This document shows, in pieces, positions 16,135 through 25,281 of a stretch of 64,000 nt of DNA. The position numbers were made by a program, and so were the translations under genes. Where the stretch lies: positions 62,001-126,000 of the forward strand of contig BJUU01000002.1 in the NCBI GenBank assembly GCA_007988785.1, given 5' to 3'. The notes under the pieces are model-generated. The model worked only from the letters and a program-made list of their open reading frames with translations. It did no database searches and had not been told where the DNA came from. The stretch is from Agrococcus baldri (GTDB taxonomy: Bacteria > Actinomycetota > Actinomycetes > Actinomycetales > Microbacteriaceae). Positions within the stretch are counted from its first letter, which is position 1; each line of letters begins with the position of its first letter.

Positions 16135-16887
16135 CTACGGGACCTCAGCCTCGTCGGGGACGGGTAGGGAGTAGCCCTCGGTGCCCAGCTCGATGGTCTC
16201 GCCCGCGCGGTCGAGCACAGCGGCATAGGTCTCGTTGCCGAGGAAGTGGTGGAGGTCCTCCGCATAGAGGGCGTCGAAGTTGCCTTCGCGGGCGGGCGCG
16301 ACCACCTCGTCGAGGTAGGTCAGCTCGGGGTCATCGACGTACATCGCGCGCACGTCGCTGTCGTAGCCCTCGGCGAGTGCGTCAAGGTGGACCGTTGCGC
16401 CTGGCCCCTCGCCGCCTCTGTATCGGAAGTCGTAGTACGCGGCCGCCGCAGTGGCCTTCTGCCAGAAGACGTACGCCTGCGCGTAGCCGTCGCCCTCGTG
16501 CCAGCCATCGGGAAGGTTCTGGCCGATGAGCCAGGTCTCGCCCGGGAACGCATAGCCCTGCGGCAGGGCGAAGGGGAACACCCGGGCGGCCTCGCGGTAC
16601 TCGGCGTTGACCTCGTCGAGGCCGTCGGTCCCGTAGCTCCGCCCGTCGGTGACGCTGAACCGCTCGACGTACTCCTCGGCAGAGATCGGGGTGGTGTCGA
16701 GCTCGACGGGAGCATGCAGCGGGTCGGGCGCGGACGGTGCGGCCTGCTCGGCCGCGGCGGTGCTGCCCGTCGCAGCGACACCAGCGGTCGCCGCCTCGGG
16801 TTCGGCCGATGCCGGCGTGCAGGCTGCGAGCGCGGCTGCCATCGCGGCCGCTGCTGCAAGGGCCGCTGCGCGCCTGAGGGTGTGCAT
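16135..16887 (-). CDS. Putative lipoprotein of unknown function
   Basis: A 250-residue protein with a signal peptide rich in Ala and a lipobox ending in LAAC (Cys about residue 24). An Ala/Glu/Pro-rich spacer follows, then a soluble domain with PISAEEYVERFSVTDG, ALPQGYAFPGETWLIGQNLPDGWHEGDGYAQAY and a C-terminal YAAVLDRAGETIELGTEGYSLPVPDEAEVP. The aromatic-rich central region suggests an extracytoplasmic binding or structural role, but no family was recognised. The ATG at 16887 is preferred over an upstream one because the signal peptide then starts correctly. Its stop lies 73 nt before the riboswitch leader of the next gene. Confidence 0.65.
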   Translation of the reverse strand: MHTLRRAAALAAAAAMAAALAACTPASAEPEAATAGVAATGSTAAAEQAAPSAPDPLHAPVELDTTPISAEEYVERFSVTDGRSYGTDGLDEVNAEYREAARVFPFALPQGYAFPGETWLIGQNLPDGWHEGDGYAQAYVFWQKATAAAAYYDFRYRGGEGPGATVHLDALAEGYDSDVRAMYVDDPELTYLDEVVAPAREGNFDALYAEDLHHFLGNETYAAVLDRAGETIELGTEGYSLPVPDEAEVP

Positions 16888-17126
16888 CGCTCCATGCTCG
16901 CATTCGATCGGGTGGAAGGCGAGGGTCACGCGTCTGGCATCTCGCGTGCTCGCGCGGTAGATCGGCGGCAGACCCGACGATTCGTCACCAGCGGGCCACG
17001 AGTGGGAGGATGGTCTGCTGGTGCGCCCCGTTCGGAGGCGCCCACATTCCCTTCACTCCAACGGCGGATGCGTCGCTGCAGTGCCGCGCGCATCCGTCTT
17101 CTGACACAGACGAGAAGAGCAGCAGC

Positions 17127-17456
17127 ATGAGCGCGACCACCACCGACCAGACCGCAGCGGCAGCCGAGGCGCCCGAGGCATCGCAGCCGGCGCCCGCGCG
17201 CAAGGCGCGTCGCTGGCCGTGGATCGTCGCGATCGTGGTGGTGGCGGCGCTCGGTGCGACCGGAACCGGCATCGCGGTCGCCTCGGCGAATGACGCGCAG
17301 TCCGAGCTGGCGGCGCTGCAGGCCGACTACGCCGACCTCGAGACCCGCTCGGGCATCGCCCAGAGCAGCCTCGACATGATGCGCGACCAGCGCGACCGCC
17401 TCGAGCTGCAGCTCGAGGAGCTGCAGGCAGAGCTCGACGCGGCCACCGCCGGCTGA
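17127..17456 (+). CDS. Small single-pass membrane protein with coiled coil
   Basis: A 109-residue protein. Residues 1-30 are Ala/Glu/Pro-rich and cytoplasmic, residues 33-53 form one transmembrane helix (WPWIVAIVVVAALGATGTGIAVA), and residues 57-105 form a heptad-rich coiled coil (ELAALQADYADLETRSGI, then DQRDRLELQLEELQAEL). No enzymatic domain is present; a divisome- or envelope-associated structural role is possible but unproven. A strong hairpin terminator follows the stop. Confidence 0.65.
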   Translation: MSATTTDQTAAAAEAPEASQPAPARKARRWPWIVAIVVVAALGATGTGIAVASANDAQSELAALQADYADLETRSGIAQSSLDMMRDQRDRLELQLEELQAELDAATAG

Positions 17457-17469
17457 CACCAGCCCCATG

Positions 17470-17512
17470 CGCCGAACGGCGGTGACGGTGCTCCCGTCGC
17501 CGCCGTTCGGCG
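17470..17512. terminator. Hairpin terminator between convergent genes
   Basis: CGCCGAACGGCGGTGACGG (17470-17488) pairs with 17494-17512 with one mismatch, around a TGCTC loop. It is placed to stop transcription from both sides. Confidence 0.8.
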
Positions 17513-17536
17513 TCTCAGCGCTGCGTCAGCCCCGCC

Positions 17537-18346
17537 TCACTCCACGGTGAGCGTGAGCGGCCCGGTCTCGGAGCCATAGGCGGCCAGCACCACCGCGATG
17601 TCCTGCGGCTGCTCGTCCTCGAGCTGGAACGCGGGGTTGAGATTCCCGCCGCCGTCGTCGTTCATGTAGATGCTGCCGCTGCCGAGCACGCCCGCCCACA
17701 TGACCGTGTCGATCTCGCTCTCGACGCTGAGCGTCTCGGTGCCGGATGCGATCGGCACGATCGCGAGCGCGGGCGCATCGGTGATCTCGAGCTCGCCGCT
17801 GCTGCCGGGCTCGATGGTGGTGCTGCTGGCGTGGTGCTCGAAGACGAAGTCGGTCGCGTCGCCGCTGTACTCGGTGAGCGTCACGGTGTAGTCGCCGGCG
17901 TCGAGCACGAGCGCGAGCGTCGGGTTGCGGCCGCTGGAGTCGAACGAGAACGCGTCGATGATGCTGTCGCTGTCGTCCATCTCGATGGTCGCGTCGCCGA
18001 CCTGCATCGACAGCGCCAGGTCTTCGCCGGAGGGCGAGGCGGCGCCCAGCACGACGGCGCTGCGCTCGTCGATCGTGAAGGTGGCGGTGCCCTCGCCGTC
18101 GGCGGGGATCTGCCCCTCGACCGTGTTGGCGCCCGCGCCCGGCTCAGGCGTCTCGGTGGGATCCGCCGGTTCGCTCGGCTCGGTGGTCCCGGGGCCGGCG
18201 GGCGGGGCAGAGGGCTCGGGGGTGACCGTCGCGGTGGGTGGCGCTGACGGCGGCATCGGGATGCAGCCGGCGAGGCCGACGGTGGTGGCGGCGAGCACGC
18301 CGATCGTGACGAGTGCGCGGCGTGCTGGCGTGGTGCTGGTGCTCAT
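17537..18346 (-). CDS. Secreted lipoprotein, paralogue of the one at 7369-8109
   Basis: A 269-residue lipoprotein (lipobox TVGLAGC, Cys about residue 28) followed by a Pro/Thr/Glu-rich spacer of about 50 residues and a beta-rich domain. It shares the ordered motifs DERSAVVLGAASPSGEDLAL, NPTLALVLDAGDYTVTL and QPQDIAVVLAAYG-x5-PLTLTVE with the paralogue 9 kb away. It should be exposed on the cell surface; the function is unknown. It is divergent from the NYN-domain gene. Confidence 0.75.
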   Translation of the reverse strand: MSTSTTPARRALVTIGVLAATTVGLAGCIPMPPSAPPTATVTPEPSAPPAGPGTTEPSEPADPTETPEPGAGANTVEGQIPADGEGTATFTIDERSAVVLGAASPSGEDLALSMQVGDATIEMDDSDSIIDAFSFDSSGRNPTLALVLDAGDYTVTLTEYSGDATDFVFEHHASSTTIEPGSSGELEITDAPALAIVPIASGTETLSVESEIDTVMWAGVLGSGSIYMNDDGGGNLNPAFQLEDEQPQDIAVVLAAYGSETGPLTLTVE

Positions 18347-18486
18347 GTCTTCTCCCGGTGCGTGGCGCCCCGAGCCTATGAGCGGTCGCCTCGGCGCGGC
18401 CTGACAGCGGGGCGTCGCTCGCGGCGAGACGGCGAGCGGATGCGCGGCGCGGCCGCGCGCGCATCTCGCGCCGGTAGGGTCGCGGC

Positions 18487-19035
18487 ATGGCCGAGCGCAC
18501 CACCTACCTCCTCGTCGACGGTGAGAACATCGATGCGACGCTCGGCGTCTCCATCCTCGATCGCCGCCCGGAGCCGCAGGAGCGGCCGCGCTGGAACACG
18601 GTGCTGCGGCACGCCGAGGAGGCGTGGCAGCAGCCGGTGAAGGGTCTCTTCTTCCTGGCGGTGACGCACGAGCTGCCGGCGTCGTTCGTGCAGGCGCTCA
18701 TCGCGATGGGCTACCGGCCGGTGCCGCTGAGCGGCGAGGGCAAGATCGTCGACATCGCCATCCAGCGCACGGCCGAGGCGCTCATCGAGCGCGACGCCGA
18801 CGTGATGCTCGTCAGCCACGACCGCGACTTCGCCCCGCAGATGGAGCAGCTGGCGGAGGACGAGGAGCGCCGCGTCGGCGTCGTCGGCTTCGGCGAGTTC
18901 ATGGCCGCGAGCCTGCGCGAGGTCGACGGCATCGAGTTCTTCGACCTCGAGTACGACGTGGCGGCCTTCAACTCGCGACTGCCGCGCGTGCGCGTCATCC
19001 CGATCGACGACTTCGACCCGCTCGAGTTCCTCTAG
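18487..19035 (+). CDS. NYN-domain (LabA/DUF88-like) protein, putative RNase
   Basis: A 182-residue PIN-like NYN domain. Acidic residues expected at the nuclease centre appear as LLVDGENID (residues 7-15), VDIAIQRTAEAL near 80 and DVMLVSHDRDFAPQM near 98-112, with a C-terminal GVVGFGEFMAASLREVDGIEFFDL. NYN proteins are metal-dependent ribonucleases; bacterial LabA-type members are mostly uncharacterised. TAGGGT ends 6 nt before the ATG, so a leaderless transcript is likely. Confidence 0.82.
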   Translation: MAERTTYLLVDGENIDATLGVSILDRRPEPQERPRWNTVLRHAEEAWQQPVKGLFFLAVTHELPASFVQALIAMGYRPVPLSGEGKIVDIAIQRTAEALIERDADVMLVSHDRDFAPQMEQLAEDEERRVGVVGFGEFMAASLREVDGIEFFDLEYDVAAFNSRLPRVRVIPIDDFDPLEFL

Positions 19036-19048
19036 CCGACAGCTGCGA

Positions 19049-20143
19049 TCACACCGCGGCGACCGGCAGCGCTCCCGTCACGAACGCGGCTCGGATCCCC
19101 TCCGCGTCGACGCCCGCGAGGCCCAGGCTCTCCGCCGTGCGGCCATCCGCATCCCACGCGCGCCCGCACAGCACCTCGCTGATGCGCACGAACGCATCCG
19201 TCAACGGCATCGCGTAGCCGATCTGCGCGGCGATCGAGCTCCAGGTCAGCAGGCCGAAGGGGATGTCCTCGGTGAAGTAGCGGTGCTCGATCGAGTCGGG
19301 CTCGGGGAAGCCCTGCCGCCCGTAGCCGGCGACGACCCGCTCGACGTAGCTGCCCTCATCCACCCCGTATGACGTCTCGAGGAACGACCAGAAGCTCGGC
19401 ACCTCGACGCCGAGCGCGCGGCCGAGGCCGATCCGCTCCTCGTCGAGGGCGTGGATGAGCTCGCCGATCCGCTCGGTCACGAGCGTGTGCTGCGGCAGCC
19501 GCGCCGCGTCCTCGACCGTCTTGAAGTTCAAGATGGCCGGGGGCACGTGATAGACGGGATTGACGTTCGCGAGCCCCACCTGCAGCGCGTCGCCGCCGTC
19601 GACGTAGCGCTCGCCGAAGAACGGCACGAGTCGCGCGAGCGCCTCCCCCGTGCGCGAGCTCGGCACCGCTGCCATCGGCACCGCCTGCTTGATCGCACCC
19701 ACGTAGACCTGGGCCGACCCCCGCAGCCGGCAGGTGTAGAGGCTGGTCGCGGTCTCGGCGACGAGCGCAGGGGCACGACCGGCCTGCACGAACTTGCCAA
19801 CCAGCTCGACCGCGCTGCCGAGCACGCCGGGCTGGAAGATGACGAGCTGCTCGGGCTCCAGCACCGCTGCGAGCGCCTCGGAGAGGTAAGGATGCGCGAA
19901 GGCCGGCGCGGCGACGACCACGACCTCGGCGCCCACGGTCGCGGCCGCGAGATCGGTCGTGAGCAGTCCCGGCATCGCCGAGCCCTCCACGTCGCCGGAG
20001 AGCGCGATGCCGCCGCGCTGCTCGATGGCTGCGTAGTCCCGCTCCCAGCGGGAGAACACGCGCACGTCGTGCCCCTCGATCGTCATGTGGCCGGCGATGG
20101 CCTGGCCGACGTTGCCGGCTCCGATGATTGCGATGCTGCCCAC
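19049..20143 (-). CDS. Opine (octopine/nopaline) dehydrogenase-family NAD(P) oxidoreductase
   Basis: A 364-residue enzyme. The N-terminal Rossmann motif SIAIIGAGNVGQAIAGHM is followed by the opine-dehydrogenase C-terminal helical domain (ANVNPVYHVPPAILN, with the catalytic His, and SYGVDEGSYVERVVAGYG). Opine dehydrogenases interconvert an N-(carboxyalkyl)amino acid with an amino acid and a 2-oxo acid. The GTG at 20143 follows AAAGGAG. It lies 59 nt downstream of the AbgT transporter in the same direction, so the transporter may supply an opine or dipeptide-like substrate; this is inferred. Confidence 0.8.
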   Translation of the reverse strand: MGSIAIIGAGNVGQAIAGHMTIEGHDVRVFSRWERDYAAIEQRGGIALSGDVEGSAMPGLLTTDLAAATVGAEVVVVAAPAFAHPYLSEALAAVLEPEQLVIFQPGVLGSAVELVGKFVQAGRAPALVAETATSLYTCRLRGSAQVYVGAIKQAVPMAAVPSSRTGEALARLVPFFGERYVDGGDALQVGLANVNPVYHVPPAILNFKTVEDAARLPQHTLVTERIGELIHALDEERIGLGRALGVEVPSFWSFLETSYGVDEGSYVERVVAGYGRQGFPEPDSIEHRYFTEDIPFGLLTWSSIAAQIGYAMPLTDAFVRISEVLCGRAWDADGRTAESLGLAGVDAEGIRAAFVTGALPVAAV

Positions 20144-20202
20144 GAGGGCTCCTTTCGATGACCCGAGCGGATGCCGCCCGGAAGTGAGTGGTTGCGCTGC
20201 GC

Positions 20203-21792
20203 TCAGCGGATGGCGACGCCCGGGCCGAGGGGGATCCCCAGCGCGTACCAGAGCAGGAAGAGCGCCGTCCACGTGATCAGCACCACGACCGCGATCGGGA
20301 TCGTGAACGAGAGCAGCGTGCCGATGCCGGCGCCCTTGCGGAACTGCTGCACGAAGCCGAGCGCAAGCACGAAGTATCCGTTGAGCGGCGTGATGCAGTT
20401 CGTCACCGAGTCACCGATCATGAACGCGACCATCGCCGACTCCGGCGCGATCCCGACGTACATGACGAGTGGGATCACGACGGGCGCCAGGATCGACCAC
20501 ATCGCCGAGCCGCTCGTGATCAGCATGTTGAGGATGCAGATCGCGAAGAGGATGACGAGCAGCACCACCAGGTGGGGCGCCTCGAGCGAGCGCAGCAGTC
20601 CGGCGCCGTTCACGCTCACGACCGAGCCGATGTTGGTCCAGGTGAAGTACGCCAGGAACTGCGAGACGACGAAGAACAGCACGAGCACGGGGGCGAGCGA
20701 GCGCACGCCCTCCGCCATCGCGGGCGGCACGTCGCTGAAGCGCGGGATCGTGCCGGTGATGCGGCCGTAGGTGATGCCCAGCAGCGTGAAGATGACCGAG
20801 ATGAAGATGGCGATGTACTTCACGACGTAGGAGTCGATCAGCCCGCCCTCTTCGCCCAGGAACGGCGAGCCGGGCAGCAACATGAGCGCCATCACGACGA
20901 CGCACGCAGCGAACACGCCGCCGGCGGCGAGCAGCGCCCGCGTCTCGACCTTCGACAGCGTGATGGAGCGCACAGTCGTCGCCGATGCCGCGCCCTCGGT
21001 GTTGAAGAGGCGATCCGAGACGACGAAGTCGGCCTCGAGCTGCTCGGCCGAGAAGTCACTGCGGCGCGCCAGCACGCGGTCGACGAAGATCGCGATCGCG
21101 GCGGCGAGCACCACTGAGGAGGTCGCGGTGAAGAAGTAGGTGGCGACCGGGGTGATGAGGTACTCGGCGTCGACGATCTGGGCGGCCGCCGTCGACAGGG
21201 AGGAGCGGATCGCGTCGGCCGGCGTCACGAGCGGGCTCGCGTTGAAGCCCACGGCCGTCGCGGCGTAGGCGACCATGAGCCCCAGCACCGGACTGCGGCC
21301 AGCGGCTCGGAAGGCGAGCGCGCCGAGCGGGATCATCACGAGGTAGGCGGAGTCGCTCATGACGTGAGCGATCATCGCGCTGAACGCGATGGAGAACGTC
21401 AGCAGCCGCACCGGCAGGCGGCCGACGGTGATGCGCAGCAGCGCGGTCAGCAGCCCGCTGCGCTCGGCGACGCTCACGCCCAGCAGCACGACGACCACCA
21501 TCGCCAGCGGCGGGAAGGTCGAGTAGTTCGTCAGCGCGCTCTGGATGGCGAACTGCGCACCCTCGACCGAGAGGAGGTTGTTGACCGCGACCGTCTCCCC
21601 CGTCGAGGGCAGCGTCACGGAGACCCGGTTCGCGGCCAGGATGGCGCTGACCGCTCCGAGGATCGCGATCAGGATCACGAAGAGCCAGAACGGGTGCGGC
21701 AGCTTGTTGCCTGCCCGCTCGATCGCGCTCAGCGCGCGGTAGAACCGATTCGGCGGCGCGTCCTGCGCCACCGCATCTGAAGTCGTGGTCAT
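20203..21792 (-). CDS. AbgT-family transporter
   Basis: A 529-residue membrane protein with about 12 to 13 hydrophobic segments. AbgT signatures are present: ALSAIERAGNKLPHPFWLF at the N-terminus, MSDSAYLVMIPLGALAF, AYAATAVGFNASPLVTPADA and, late, NMLITSGSAMWSILAPVVIPL with DSVTNCITPLNGYF. AbgT proteins carry p-aminobenzoyl-glutamate, or sulfonamides as in MtrF/YdaH, driven by proton or sodium gradients. The gene heads an operon with the opine-dehydrogenase gene and is divergent from a GntR regulator. Confidence 0.9.
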   Translation of the reverse strand: MTTTSDAVAQDAPPNRFYRALSAIERAGNKLPHPFWLFVILIAILGAVSAILAANRVSVTLPSTGETVAVNNLLSVEGAQFAIQSALTNYSTFPPLAMVVVVLLGVSVAERSGLLTALLRITVGRLPVRLLTFSIAFSAMIAHVMSDSAYLVMIPLGALAFRAAGRSPVLGLMVAYAATAVGFNASPLVTPADAIRSSLSTAAAQIVDAEYLITPVATYFFTATSSVVLAAAIAIFVDRVLARRSDFSAEQLEADFVVSDRLFNTEGAASATTVRSITLSKVETRALLAAGGVFAACVVVMALMLLPGSPFLGEEGGLIDSYVVKYIAIFISVIFTLLGITYGRITGTIPRFSDVPPAMAEGVRSLAPVLVLFFVVSQFLAYFTWTNIGSVVSVNGAGLLRSLEAPHLVVLLVILFAICILNMLITSGSAMWSILAPVVIPLVMYVGIAPESAMVAFMIGDSVTNCITPLNGYFVLALGFVQQFRKGAGIGTLLSFTIPIAVVVLITWTALFLLWYALGIPLGPGVAIR

Positions 21793-21879
21793 GGTGTGGC
21801 CCGATCTCTCGACGATGATCTTCGGCGCCTCGCGCCGATGCGAGACTGCCGCCAACTCAAACATCCTGCTGGAGTCACC

Positions 21880-21911
21880 GTGATATTTCAGTCAGACGTT
21901 AGAGTGATCAC
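21880..21911. promoter_or_regulatory. Possible GntR operator region
   Basis: The divergent region between abgT and the GntR gene is locally AT-rich and contains GTGAT (21880-21884) and the 8-bp palindrome GTGATCAC (21904-21911). A link to the adjacent regulator is only positional. Confidence 0.35.
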
Positions 21912-21950
21912 GACGCCAAGTCAAGCGTCGCGTTGAACCGGGAGGTCGGC

Positions 21951-22613
21951 ATGGAGGGTCAGCCCTCGATGGTCGAGCAGGCATACCACGCGCTCAAGCA
22001 GGACATCGTGCAGTGTCGGCTGCGGCCCGGCGAGGTGATCGTCGACGCGCGACTCGCGGCGACCTACGGCATGAGCAAGACGCCCATCCGCCAGGCCATC
22101 AACCTCCTCGATCGCGAGGGGCTGGTGGTCGTCGTGCCGCGCAGGGGCACGTTCGTGAAGTCGGTCGACTTCACCGAGGTGCAGGACATCTATCGCCTGC
22201 GCGCCCTCCTGGAGCCGGAGGCCGCGGTGCTCGCCTCGCGCCGCGCATCGAAGGATGAGCTCGACAGCCTCGAGGTGCTCAGCGCCGCGACCGTCGACCC
22301 CGACGCTGACAGCTCCGCGCGCAACGCGGCCAACCGCATCCTGCATGTGCGCGTCGCCGAGCTTGCACGCGTGCCGATCCTGCTGCGCACGATCACGGCG
22401 CTCAACGAGGAGATCGAGCGGTTCCTCAACCTGCGCAAGGAGCTCGGCCGACCCTACTCGGCCGTCAACCACGGCCGACTGGTCGACGCCATCCGCAGCG
22501 GCGATGAGGCCGCGATCCGCGAGGTCACGACCTCGGGCATCGAACGGGCACGGATGCACATGCTCGAGTCGATGCTGGAGGGTGGCACGTTCGAGGGCGC
22601 CCGCGCGTCATAG
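21951..22613 (+). CDS. GntR-family (FCD) transcriptional regulator
   Basis: A 220-residue regulator with a winged helix (residues 10-75: [41 protein letters not shown]) and an FCD ligand domain (residues 85-215: [43 protein letters not shown]). The ATG at 21951 follows GGGAGG; an upstream in-frame TTG (21933) is less likely. Divergent orientation suggests it controls the AbgT/opine-dehydrogenase operon. Confidence 0.85.
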   Translation: MEGQPSMVEQAYHALKQDIVQCRLRPGEVIVDARLAATYGMSKTPIRQAINLLDREGLVVVVPRRGTFVKSVDFTEVQDIYRLRALLEPEAAVLASRRASKDELDSLEVLSAATVDPDADSSARNAANRILHVRVAELARVPILLRTITALNEEIERFLNLRKELGRPYSAVNHGRLVDAIRSGDEAAIREVTTSGIERARMHMLESMLEGGTFEGARAS

Positions 22614-22659
22614 TCGTCGCCGACAGTGGCAGCGGACCCATGGAGGTCATGCGCCTGCC

Positions 22660-23760
22660 TCAGGCCGTGACCAGCTCCATCCCGAACGCCCGCGCGACTG
22701 CCGCGTTGACGACCCGTCCGTCCTGCACGTTCAGGCCCTTCGCGAGCGCCGCATCCTCGGCCGCCGCGCGCTCCCATCCCTTGTCGGCGACGGCCGCCAC
22801 GTACGGCAGGGTCGCGTTCGTGAGCGCCCGCGTCGAGGTCTCCGGCACCGCACCCGGCATGTTGGCGACGCAGTAGAAGACGGCGTCGTGCACCGGGAAG
22901 GTGGGGTTGTCGTGCGTCGTCGGGCGCGAGCCCTCGAAGCATCCGCCCTGGTCGATCGCGATGTCGACCAGCACGGCGCCCGGCTTCATCGCCGCCACCA
23001 TGGCGTCGGTGACGAGCTTCGGCGCCGCGGCGCCCGGGATGAGCACCGAGCCGATCACGAGGTCGGCGTCGGCGAGCTCCTCGGCGATGTCGAGGCGGGT
23101 CGAGACGCGCGTGCGCAGGCTCGTGCCGTAGCGCCGCTGCAGGTCGCGCAGGCGCGGCAGCGAGAGGTCGATGACGGTGACGTCGGCGCCCATGCCGATG
23201 GCGTTGGCGAGCGCGTGCTCGCCCGCGACGCCGCCGCCGATGACGACGACCCGTGCGGCCGGGGTGCCGGCGACGCCGCCGAGCAGCGTGCCGCGGCCGC
23301 CCTGGGCGCGCAGCAGCGCGTGCGCGCCGACGGCGATCGAGAGGCGGCCGGCGACCTCGCTCATGGGCGAGAGCAGCGGCAGCGAGCGGTCGGGCAGCTG
23401 CACCGTCTCGTAGGCGATCGCGGTGGTGCCGGCGGCGACGAGCGCGTCGGTGAGCGGCCGGTCGGCGGCCAGGTGCAGGTAGGTGAAGAGCGTCTGGTCG
23501 GCGCGCAGGTGGCCGTACTCGGCGGCGATCGGCTCCTTGACCTTGACGACCATGTCGGCTTCGCCCCACACCTCGGCGGCGGTGTCGACGATGGTCGCGC
23601 CGGTGGCTCGGAAGGCCTCGTCGTCGATGCGCGAGCCGAGACCGGCGCCGGCCTGCACGAGCACGTCGTGCCCGCGCGCCACGAGGGTGTCGACGCCCGC
23701 GGGCGTCATGCCGACGCGGTTCTCGTTGTTCTTGATCTCGGTGGGGATGCCGACGCGCAT
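22660..23760 (-). CDS. ald: Alanine dehydrogenase
   Basis: A 366-residue NAD-dependent L-alanine dehydrogenase. It starts [20 protein letters not shown]; catalytic K75 ([12 protein letters not shown]) and H96 (FTYLHLAAD) are at the canonical positions, and the NAD-binding [28 protein letters not shown] is split across residues 165-195. It interconverts alanine with pyruvate plus ammonium. It is divergent from an Lrp/AsnC gene that most likely encodes its activator (AldR-like), with two small palindromes in between. Confidence 0.95.
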   Translation of the reverse strand: MRVGIPTEIKNNENRVGMTPAGVDTLVARGHDVLVQAGAGLGSRIDDEAFRATGATIVDTAAEVWGEADMVVKVKEPIAAEYGHLRADQTLFTYLHLAADRPLTDALVAAGTTAIAYETVQLPDRSLPLLSPMSEVAGRLSIAVGAHALLRAQGGRGTLLGGVAGTPAARVVVIGGGVAGEHALANAIGMGADVTVIDLSLPRLRDLQRRYGTSLRTRVSTRLDIAEELADADLVIGSVLIPGAAAPKLVTDAMVAAMKPGAVLVDIAIDQGGCFEGSRPTTHDNPTFPVHDAVFYCVANMPGAVPETSTRALTNATLPYVAAVADKGWERAAAEDAALAKGLNVQDGRVVNAAVARAFGMELVTA

Positions 23761-23826
23761 GGGTGTCTCCTTCGACGGGCGGATGCTCGACGACGATTGT
23801 CGACGTTCGTTCGGCAAAAGAGCGTG

Positions 23827-23851
23827 ACTTCTGAAGTATCTTCGGTAGAAG
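23827..23851. promoter_or_regulatory. Candidate Lrp/AldR binding palindromes
   Basis: ACTTCTGAAGT (23827-23837) and CTTC-GGTA-GAAG (23840-23851) are adjacent perfect palindromes in the 143-bp divergent region between ald and the Lrp/AsnC gene. Confidence 0.45.
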
Positions 23852-23903
23852 CGACGTTGGGTCGACGCAGCGACCGCTTCAGACCGCCGGAAGGGCCACC
23901 ACG

Positions 23904-24386
23904 ATGAACGATCTTCGGCATCAGCAGCCCGACGAAGTCGACCGAGCGCTGCTCGCCGAGCTGGCGAGGGATGCGCGCACGACCAACGCACAGCTCGCCG
24001 CCCGCGCCGGCATCGCGCCGTCGACCGCGCACGCGCGGCTCCGTGCACTCGAGGCCCGCGGCATCGTGCGTGGTTACCACGCGAGCGTCGACCAGACGCG
24101 GCTCGGCCGCGGCCTGCAGGCGATGATCGGCGTCACCCTGCGGGCTGGCTCGCGGCAGGAGTCGATCGAGCGCTTCGCCGCCGAGATCGGCGTGCTGCCG
24201 CAGGTGATCGAGCTGTTCTTCCTCTCCGGCTCCGACGACTTCCAGATCCACGTGGCCGTCGCCGACTCCTCCGAGCTGCGCGAGTTCGTCGTGCGCCACC
24301 TCTCGGCCCAGCAGACGGTCGCGTCCACCCGCACCAGCGTGATCTTCGCCTACCAGCGCAACGCGGTGGCGGCATCCTTCGAGTGA
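23904..24386 (+). CDS. Lrp/AsnC-family regulator, AldR-like
   Basis: A 160-residue protein. The N-terminal AsnC helix-turn-helix is LLAELARDARTTNAQLAARAGIAPSTAHARLRAL, and the C-terminal RAM ligand-binding domain contains MIGVTLRAGSRQESIERFAAEIG and IELFFLSGSDDFQIHVAV. Divergence from ald matches the aldR-ald arrangement of other actinobacteria, where the regulator senses alanine. Confidence 0.88.
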   Translation: MNDLRHQQPDEVDRALLAELARDARTTNAQLAARAGIAPSTAHARLRALEARGIVRGYHASVDQTRLGRGLQAMIGVTLRAGSRQESIERFAAEIGVLPQVIELFFLSGSDDFQIHVAVADSSELREFVVRHLSAQQTVASTRTSVIFAYQRNAVAASFE

Positions 24387-24395
24387 TGGTTCACG

Positions 24396-24720
24396 CTACG
24401 GCGTCGGCATGCCGCCGTTCACGTTGCGCGTCTCGCCGATGACGCAGCTCGACTCCGACGAGGCGAGGAAGTCGGCCCTGACACGAGGGCGATCACGCGG
24501 ATGCCCTTGGGCGCGAACTGCTGCCCCATGCTCTTCGTGAAGCTGTTGATCGCAGCCTTGGTCGATGCGAAGTCGACCAGCGCCTCCGGCGCCATGTAGG
24601 CCACGATCAAGGTCAGTTGATGATGCCGGAGCCGGGCTGGAGGTGCTGCAGCGACGCCTTCGCGATGCGGAACATCGCGAAGATGTTGTCTACCGAATCG
24701 AGGTGCCCGGGGAGGCTCGG
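24396..24720 (-). pseudogene. Degraded short-chain dehydrogenase (YghA/FabG-like) remnant
   Basis: Three pieces of one SDR lie in different frames: RIAKASLQHLQPGSGIIN ends at a stop near 24610, then APEALVDFASTKAAINSFT with SMGQQFAPKGIRV, then ADFLASSESSCVIGE and NVNGGMPTP to a stop at 24396. The YxxxK segment has become FASTK, and about 15 residues of the loop before it plus a stretch after the IRV strand are missing. The N-terminal Rossmann half is absent. It is not expected to make an enzyme. Confidence 0.8.
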
Positions 24721-24753
24721 ATGCGCGACCAGTCGACAACAGAAGGAGGACGT

Positions 24754-25134
24754 ATGGAGGGCGAAGCGGTGCAGGATCGCGCTCGGCAGCGCGCCGACGA
24801 GCTGCCTGGTGCCGGCTGGGAGCAGCCGTTCGGACCGGAATGGGACGTCTGCAAGGTGCGCGGCAAGGTCTTCATGCTCATGACAGACCACCATGGCGAG
24901 TCGATCGTGACGCTCAAGGCGGATCCCGAGGTAGCGAAGGCCCTGCAGAGCGAGCACGTCGACATCACGCCGGGCTATCACATGAACAAGCGGCACTGGA
25001 TCACGCTTCACCCGGGCGGCTCCATCACCGCAGCGCTCGTCGACGAGCTCGTCACGGAGTCGTATCGGCTCGTCGTGGAGAAGCTTCCGCGCGTGCAGCG
25101 ACCGGTTGACCCCGCCACGTTCGGTCTGGGATAG
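24754..25134 (+). CDS. MmcQ/YjbR-family protein
   Basis: A 126-residue protein of the YjbR/CyaY-like double-wing fold. Typical segments are WEQPFGPEWDVCKVRGKVFMLM, IVTLKADPEVAKALQSEHVDITPGYHMNKRHWITL split over two strands, and the terminal LVTESYRLVVEKLP. The family may bind DNA or small ligands, but no activity is established. AGGAGGA precedes the ATG. It has its own upstream region next to the SDR remnant. Confidence 0.85.
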   Translation: MEGEAVQDRARQRADELPGAGWEQPFGPEWDVCKVRGKVFMLMTDHHGESIVTLKADPEVAKALQSEHVDITPGYHMNKRHWITLHPGGSITAALVDELVTESYRLVVEKLPRVQRPVDPATFGLG

Positions 25135-25281
25135 GCCAGGCCTTCGCCCGCGCGACGACCTGGTGACCACGCCCAGCAGCCATGATCCCGCGCCCCATGT
25201 CACACCCCGCTCCCCCGTCTCGTCACGTGCATGAGAGCGGTGCCACCACCTGGCATCGCCCGTGATGAGAGGAACAGCACG

